Shown here: in pieces, positions 59,788 through 64,000 of the stretch
How the letters are laid out: every line of letters begins with the position of its first letter
Position numbering within the stretch: position 1 is the stretch's first letter
Position numbers and translations under genes: made by a program
Notes under the pieces: model-generated
The model's input: the letters and a program-made list of their open reading frames with translations, nothing else
What the model was told of the DNA's origin: nothing
Databases searched by the model: none
From: Armatimonadota bacterium
GTDB taxonomy: Bacteria > Armatimonadota > UBA10988
Assembly (NCBI GenBank): GCA_016235455.1
Contig: JACRKZ010000008.1
Location: 51,584-115,583 of the forward strand
Reading direction: 5' to 3'
Length of the DNA stretch: 64,000 nt

Positions 59788-61089
59788 ATGGAGCAGACTC
59801 CGGCCACCCCCTCGACCCTGGCGCCACGGCGGCACTTCCTTGCCGGCATGGCCGGCACCGGCCTGGCGTTGGGCGCGCCGCTGATTCTCGGCGGCCCGGC
59901 GGCGGCCCAGGCGCGCACGCACAAGATCGCCCTGATCGGCTGCGGCGGTCGCGGTCGCGGCGCCGTGCAGGATTCGCTCGACGCCGCCAAGATTCTGGGT
60001 TGCCAGGTGCAAGTGGTGGCCATGGCCGACTGGTTCCGCGACCGCGCGGTCAACGCCGGCAAGCAGTTTGGCGTGCCGGAAGAGCGCTGCTACGGCGGCC
60101 CGCGCGCCTACCAGGAGGTCATGGCCGGCGACGCCGAGATCGTCATGATCGTCGGCGCACCGCTGTTCCGCCCGCTGCACCTCGAAGCCGCCATCCGCGC
60201 GGGCAAGCATGTCTTCATGGAGAAGCCAGTGGCGGTCGACCCGCCGGGCTGCCGCCGCGTCATCGCCGCGAGCGAAGAAGCGAAGCGCAAGGGCTTGATC
60301 ATCGTGGCCGGCACCGAGCGCCGGCACATGCACGAGTACCGCGAGACGCATCAGGCGCTGGTCGTCGAGCAGCAGCTGGGCAAGCTGTATGGCGGGCGCA
60401 TCTCGTTCTCCATCGGCCACATGTTCTGGACGCGGCCGATCAACCCCAAGACTCCCGACGACCTGGTGCGCACCTGGCAGAACTGGCAGTGTCTGTCGGG
60501 CGACCACATCGTCGAGCAGCATGTGCACAACATCGACACGGCGTTGTGGTTCTGCGGCCGGCCGCCAGTCAGCGCCATCGGTTTCGGTGGGCGCGCGCGG
60601 CGCAACGCCGGCGACATGTACGACAACTTCAGCGTCGACTTCAACTTCGGCGACGGCCTGCACATCCACAGCGTCTGTCGCCAGATCAACGGCTGCTGGA
60701 ACTGGGACGGCCAGGACTTCGTGTTCGCCAATGGCCACTCCAACGGCAGCGACTACCCCAAGCCCAAGACCTCGGCCATCCCGGCCGACCAGCCCAAGGG
60801 GCCGTCGGACCACGTGCAGGAACAGATCGACGTGCTCTACTCTGTGCAGAAGGGCAAGCCACTGGACGAGGCCCGCGCCGTGGCCGAATCCACCGCCGCC
60901 GCGGTCATGGGCCGCATCTCCGCCTACACCGGCAAGGAGGTGTTCTGGGACGAGGTCATGGGCAACCCCGACAAGAAGCCCGACCTCTACAACCTGGCCC
61001 TGCACCCCACCGCCGAGGAGTTCGAGACCGGCGGGTTCGACATGCCGACGGAGAATGTCGTGCCGCTGCCGGGCCTGGCGCAGCGCTAG
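59788..61089 (+). CDS. Tat-exported Gfo/Idh/MocA-family oxidoreductase
   Basis: A 433-residue oxidoreductase with a twin-arginine signal peptide (R14-R15 in PRRHFLAG, hydrophobic core GMAGTGLALGAPLILGG, AxA end PAAAQA). The Rossmann motif is ALIGCGGRGRG and the family lysine is in VFMEKPVAVDP. Export in folded form with a bound cofactor is typical of this group in PVC-type bacteria. The ATG at 59788 has an excellent AGGAGG site; the frame is open upstream but is antisense to the glycosyltransferase there. The substrate is unknown. A beta-helix gene follows after 38 nt. Confidence 0.92.
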   Translation: MEQTPATPSTLAPRRHFLAGMAGTGLALGAPLILGGPAAAQARTHKIALIGCGGRGRGAVQDSLDAAKILGCQVQVVAMADWFRDRAVNAGKQFGVPEERCYGGPRAYQEVMAGDAEIVMIVGAPLFRPLHLEAAIRAGKHVFMEKPVAVDPPGCRRVIAASEEAKRKGLIIVAGTERRHMHEYRETHQALVVEQQLGKLYGGRISFSIGHMFWTRPINPKTPDDLVRTWQNWQCLSGDHIVEQHVHNIDTALWFCGRPPVSAIGFGGRARRNAGDMYDNFSVDFNFGDGLHIHSVCRQINGCWNWDGQDFVFANGHSNGSDYPKPKTSAIPADQPKGPSDHVQEQIDVLYSVQKGKPLDEARAVAESTAAAVMGRISAYTGKEVFWDEVMGNPDKKPDLYNLALHPTAEEFETGGFDMPTENVVPLPGLAQR

Positions 61090-61091
61090 CT

Positions 61092-61115
61092 GTGGTGGCG
61101 CGGGCGCGCCACCAC
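61092..61115 (+). promoter_or_regulatory. Hairpin between the Gfo/Idh and beta-helix genes
   Basis: GTGGTGGCGC (61092-61101) / GCGCCACCAC (61106-61115), a 10-bp stem with a 4-nt loop, located between the stop at 61089 and the GGAGG of the next gene. It may reduce read-through or protect the upstream mRNA. There is no T-run. Confidence 0.5.
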
Positions 61116-61127
61116 GGAGGTAGTCCG

Positions 61128-62678
61128 ATGCACTCGCGTTTTTCCCTGGCAGCCGCCGCGGCGCTGCTCTCGATGCTGGTAGCCGCCGCCGCGGAGGAGA
61201 ATCGCATGGCCCCCACGGATCGACCGGTCAACTATGAGGCGTTCGGCGCCGTGGGCGACGGCGTCAACGACGATCTGCCGGCCATCGTCGAGGCCCACGC
61301 CTTCGCCAACGCCCACGGTCTGGCGGTCAAGTCGAAGCCCGATGCCACCTACCATCTCGGCCGCCGCGCACTCACGGCGGTCATCGCCACCGATGTCGAC
61401 TGGAGCACGTCGCGCTTTGTCATCGATGACCGCGACGTGGAGAACCACCGCGCCTCGCTGATCAGCGTGCGCTCGATGCTCACCCCAGTCCAGCTCAAGA
61501 TCGACCGGCTGACGCGCGACCAACGCCAACTCGACGTCAGGCCGCCGCGCGACTGCTGGGTGCGCGTGGAAAACAGTCAGAAGCGCCTGTACATCCGCCA
61601 AGGCCTGAACCAGAACGACGGCACCCCGCAGCGCGACTGCTTCATCCTGCGCCGCGATGGGTCGATCGAGGGCGACATCGACTGGCAGTACGACACCATC
61701 ACCAAGGTTGAGGCGCTACCCATCGATGACCAGCCGCTGACGCTGCGCGGCGGCATCATCACCACCCACGCCAACGCCATGCGCCAGGAGAAGGGCTACA
61801 ACTACTGGGCACGCAACATCGCCATCACGCGCTCCAACACCACCGTGGTCGGCCTGACCCACAAGATCGTCGGCGAGACCGAGGTGGGTCACCCGTACAG
61901 CGGGTTCATCACCTTCAGCCGCTGCGCCAACGCCACGCTGCGGGACTGCCAGGTCAGTGGCCACCGCACCTACTCGACCATTGGCGCGGCGGGCAAACCG
62001 GTGAGCATGGGCACCTACGACATCAGCGGCAACGAAGTGGTGAACCTGCACCTGGTTGGCTGCCGACAGGACGACATCTGCGATACCAGCCGCTGGGGCA
62101 TCATCGGCACCAACTTCTGCAAGAACATCGTGCTGGAGGACTGCACGCTGTCGCGCATGGACACGCACCAAGGCGTCTCCGGCGAGTACACGATTCGCCG
62201 GTGCACGCTGGGCCATGCCGGGCTCAACGCCATCGGTCGCGGCACGCTGACCATCGAGGACTCGACGCTCAACGGCCGGTCGCTACTCAGTCTGCGCGGC
62301 GACTACGGCAGCACCTGGGAGGGCGAGGTAATCATCCGCCGCAGCCGTTGGATCCCGGGTTGCGGCGCCAAGGTCCAGCCCTATCTGCTGAGCGCGGGCA
62401 ACGACGGCACCCACGACTTCGGCTACCCGTGCTACATGCCGCGCCAGATCACCATCGACGGCCTGACCATCGAGGACAAGAACGTGCCCGACGGCTATCA
62501 GGGCGCCTACCTGTTCTCCGATCCCGACGGCGGCAACTCCCCGGGCGAGCGGCCGTTCCCCTATCGCCTGACCGAGAAGGTGACGCTACGCGGCGTGTCC
62601 ACGGCCAGCGGGCTGAAGCCGCGCGTCTGCCCCGACGCCCGGTTCGCCGAGCGGGTGACGGTGGTGGTGGAGAAGTAG
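61128..62678 (+). CDS. Secreted right-handed beta-helix protein (pectate-lyase-like fold)
   Basis: A 516-residue exported protein: signal peptide HSRFSLAAAAALLSMLVAAAAEE, then an N-terminal motif NYEAFGAVGDGVNDDLPAI typical of pectate-lyase superfamily enzymes, then repeated beta-helix rungs (VVGLTHKIVG, NATLRDCQVSG, NIVLEDCTLSR, TIRRCTLG, LTIEDSTLNG). Catalytic residues cannot be fixed. It probably cleaves or binds an acidic polysaccharide. The ATG at 61128 has GGAGG six or seven bases upstream. It is co-oriented with the Tat-exported oxidoreductase. Confidence 0.85.
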   Translation: MHSRFSLAAAAALLSMLVAAAAEENRMAPTDRPVNYEAFGAVGDGVNDDLPAIVEAHAFANAHGLAVKSKPDATYHLGRRALTAVIATDVDWSTSRFVIDDRDVENHRASLISVRSMLTPVQLKIDRLTRDQRQLDVRPPRDCWVRVENSQKRLYIRQGLNQNDGTPQRDCFILRRDGSIEGDIDWQYDTITKVEALPIDDQPLTLRGGIITTHANAMRQEKGYNYWARNIAITRSNTTVVGLTHKIVGETEVGHPYSGFITFSRCANATLRDCQVSGHRTYSTIGAAGKPVSMGTYDISGNEVVNLHLVGCRQDDICDTSRWGIIGTNFCKNIVLEDCTLSRMDTHQGVSGEYTIRRCTLGHAGLNAIGRGTLTIEDSTLNGRSLLSLRGDYGSTWEGEVIIRRSRWIPGCGAKVQPYLLSAGNDGTHDFGYPCYMPRQITIDGLTIEDKNVPDGYQGAYLFSDPDGGNSPGERPFPYRLTEKVTLRGVSTASGLKPRVCPDARFAERVTVVVEK

Positions 62679-62691
62679 GCCGAGGCCACCG

Positions 62692-62718
62692 CCGCACCAG
62701 GCACGGCGTGCGGTGCGG
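62692..62718. terminator. Hairpin between convergent beta-helix and hicB genes
   Basis: CCGCACC (62692-62698) pairs with GGTGCGG (62712-62718); after an AG bulge the inner GCAC/GTGC (62701-62704 / 62708-62711) closes a GGC loop. It lies in the 47-bp convergent gap and probably ends transcription from both sides. Confidence 0.6.
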
Positions 62719-62725
62719 GATGGGG

Positions 62726-62953
62726 TTACGCGGCGAGGGCCGAGGCGGAAGGGGTCGGCATCGGCTGGCCCTGCTCTACGTACCACGCCAGCGAGAGCGC
62801 AATCGCTTCGTAGGCGTTGGCCAGCGCCTCCTCGGGCGTGTCGCCGTTGGTGTAGACGCGCGGGAAGTCCGGAATCCTGGCGATGAACCCCTCGTCGGCG
62901 TCGGGCAGGATGGTCACGGCGTAGCGTCGCGCTTGCTGCTCAAGGTTGGTCAT
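62726..62953 (-). CDS. hicB: HicB-family antitoxin
   Basis: A 75-residue protein with the HicB core YAVTILPDADEGFIARIPDFPRVYTNGDTPEEALANAYEAI, a partial RNase H-like fold. There is no C-terminal DNA-binding domain, so it is of the short HicB type. It would neutralise the HicA toxin encoded just upstream. The start overlaps the hicA end by 14 bases. Confidence 0.87.
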   Translation of the reverse strand: MTNLEQQARRYAVTILPDADEGFIARIPDFPRVYTNGDTPEEALANAYEAIALSLAWYVEQGQPMPTPSASALAA

Positions 62954-63224
62954 CGTCCGCCTCCTGCGCTCTGCTGTCGTCCCAGACGGCCAGCAGGTCA
63001 TCCACGGCGCGCGGGCTCACATGGGTCTTCCCGCCATGCGGCCTGACCACGGTGATGTAGCCGCTGCCGTCTGGCGACGAGAAGCGTTGGTGGCTGCCTG
63101 TTCCGCTGGACACCGCCGACCAACCGAGCGCGCCGAAGACCCGTACCAGCTCATCGTAGCGCAGCGCCTTGCGGTTCGCTCGAATCTTGGCCACCAGCTT
63201 CTCGATCGCCGCCATGGCGTGCAT
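62940..63224 (-). CDS. hicA: HicA-family toxin (mRNA interferase)
   Basis: A toxin of about 91-94 residues with the double-stranded RNA-binding-like fold: ALGWSAVSSGTGSHQRFSSPDG, where the catalytic histidine stands in GSHQRF, and a C-terminal HGGKTHVSPRAVDDLL. It cleaves mRNA when free of HicB. Either ATG at 63224 or 63215 can be the start; a TACCAT hexamer ends seven bases before 63215 and no Shine-Dalgarno site is visible, so a leaderless mRNA is possible. Toxin first, antitoxin second is the usual hic order. Confidence 0.85.
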   Translation of the reverse strand: MHAMAAIEKLVAKIRANRKALRYDELVRVFGALGWSAVSSGTGSHQRFSSPDGSGYITVVRPHGGKTHVSPRAVDDLLAVWDDSRAQEADDDQP

Positions 63225-63301
63225 GGTACACCAATCCGGGTGCCTCATCGTGACCCGCAAGTGCCGGTGGGTGGCCAGCATTCCCAGTGCCACCACAACC
63301 C

Positions 63302-64000
63302 TCACCAATCCAGCCGCACCTCCGGTCCAGGCACGGCGTGAGGCTCGGGCAGCCGGAGCACGCGCCGCACCTCGCCCGACCACAGCGTGAGCTGGTAGCT
63401 GCCCGCGGGCAGCCCCTCGAACGCGAAGCGCCCATCGCGGTCCACATCGGTCGAGCGCAGCGCGGCGTCGCTCCGCGCGGTGACCACCAGCTTGGCAGGG
63501 AGCTTGCCGCCGACACGACCGCGTAGCGTGTGGGTGCCCGGCGCCGGCTGGGCCACCTCCAGCGTCTGGCCGTCGCCCAGCGTCGCCCTGACGAACACGC
63601 TACCGAGCCAGCTACCGGGCACTGCCAGGCGGAAGTCGCCGGCGGGGAGACCGGTCATGCGCCAGGCGCCGTCGGGCTGGGTCAGCGCCACGGCCACTGG
63701 CGTCAGGCTCTCGCCGCGATAGGCCACCACCGTCTCGATGCCATAGACCGCCTCGTCGCGATGGCCCATCGCCACGAAGCCATGCAGCACGCCACGGCCC
63801 AGGGTCAGCGGCACCTCCAGCGCGACCGGCCCGGCGGCGGGAATGTCGACTTCCTGGTCGGCCAGCGTGAGCCGCGCCGCCGCTCGCCCGCGCGGAGACG
63901 CCACGCGCACCACCAGCCGCTGCCGGCCCGGCTCCAGGGCGATGGTGAAGGTGCCGTCGGCCCGCGCGTGAACCGCCTCTTCGCCGCACGGCATGACCCA
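63302..64000 (-). CDS. Protein with carboxypeptidase-regulatory-like repeats, 5' end outside window
   Basis: At least 232 codons, open to the right edge. Several beta-sandwich repeats of the carboxypeptidase regulatory type are present, such as QPDGAWRMTGLPAGDFRLAVPG and DVDRDGRFAFEGLPAGSYQLTLWSG. Such domains occur in secreted or surface proteins as stalks or binding modules. The missing N-terminus would decide its function. It ends 77 nt before the hicA start on the same strand. Confidence 0.75.
   Translation of the reverse strand, partial: WVMPCGEEAVHARADGTFTIALEPGRQRLVVRVASPRGRAAARLTLADQEVDIPAAGPVALEVPLTLGRGVLHGFVAMGHRDEAVYGIETVVAYRGESLTPVAVALTQPDGAWRMTGLPAGDFRLAVPGSWLGSVFVRATLGDGQTLEVAQPAPGTHTLRGRVGGKLPAKLVVTARSDAALRSTDVDRDGRFAFEGLPAGSYQLTLWSGEVRRVLRLPEPHAVPGPEVRLDW

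Noticed and set aside
59091..61127. Reading frame on the plus strand running into the beta-helix gene
   Set aside because: It is shadow of the glycosyltransferase and Gfo/Idh genes, with low-complexity Arg/Ala/Gly-rich sequence. The true start is the ATG at 61128 with GGAGG.
1..64000. tRNA, rRNA, CRISPR arrays, insertion sequences, prophage
   Set aside because: I looked for cloverleaf-like tails, spaced direct repeats and transposase or integrase motifs in the gaps and found none; the gaps are too short for most of these.

Overview
The window is GC-rich, densely coded bacterial chromosome with no rRNA, tRNA, CRISPR array, transposase or phage gene that I can see. Lipoprotein and Tat signals, type IV pilus ATPases, PBP2/MltG and an intact set of housekeeping genes point to a free-living, probably diderm bacterium. 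The many Gfo/Idh/MocA-type, glycoside-hydrolase-like and GldG/DUF4340 proteins are typical of uncultured PVC-type (planctomycete, lentisphaera, kiritimatiellota) or similar lineages. That placement is inference and is not proven by any marker here.

Layout. 1-2476: end of PBP2 and a TPR protein. 2464-7695 (minus): a pilB-pilT-pilC-pilD machinery operon with a consensus sigma70 promoter and no pilin gene. 7883-10285 (minus): mltG-yqeG-aroE. 10415-13486 (plus): two histidine kinases. 13455-20921: a carbohydrate island with a large secreted glycosidase-like protein, an MFS transporter, an SDR dehydrogenase and a GDSL esterase, followed by a small membrane protein and an inositol-phosphatase family enzyme. 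20966-21021: a perfect 27-bp-arm palindrome. 21043-26425 (minus): a GldA/F/G-like ABC operon with a DUF4340 protein. 26725-33574 (minus): one long operon glnD-rimO-rsbS-rsbT-rsbX-rsbR-ACT protein, joining nitrogen signalling, ribosome modification and a stressosome. 33669-35301: a TPR protein and a membrane protein. 35369-41795 (minus): GH5-like enzyme, Gfo/Idh oxidoreductase, sensor kinase, argC. 41880-43205: a degenerate NodB-type lipoprotein. 43213-47446 (minus): rplI-dnaB-purD-sugar isomerase. 47574-54025: alcohol dehydrogenase, PAF-acetylhydrolase-like lipoprotein, two hemerythrins (one truncated) and a large GH42-like protein. 54088-55329 (minus): rpsF-ssb. 55553-57564: mtaB, ferredoxin, small unknown protein. 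57571-62678: hydroxyacid dehydrogenase, GT4 glycosyltransferase, Tat-exported Gfo/Idh protein, beta-helix protein. 62726-63224: a HicAB toxin-antitoxin pair, then a carboxypeptidase-regulatory-like protein cut by the right edge.

The usual rpsF-ssb-rpsR-rplI block is split here: about 6.6 kb of unrelated genes lie between ssb and rplI, and rpsR is not in the window. Several start codons were moved from the longest reading frame on the evidence of promoters or Shine-Dalgarno sites; in four cases the upstream candidate start lies inside the promoter itself. The most interesting items are the glnD-rimO-stressosome operon, the split ribosomal operon, two mutually exclusive hairpins at the dnaB start, the truncated hemerythrin, the NodB protein without its metal ligands, the GH5-like barrel split by a carbohydrate-binding-like insert, and a gap in the PBP2 transpeptidase domain.
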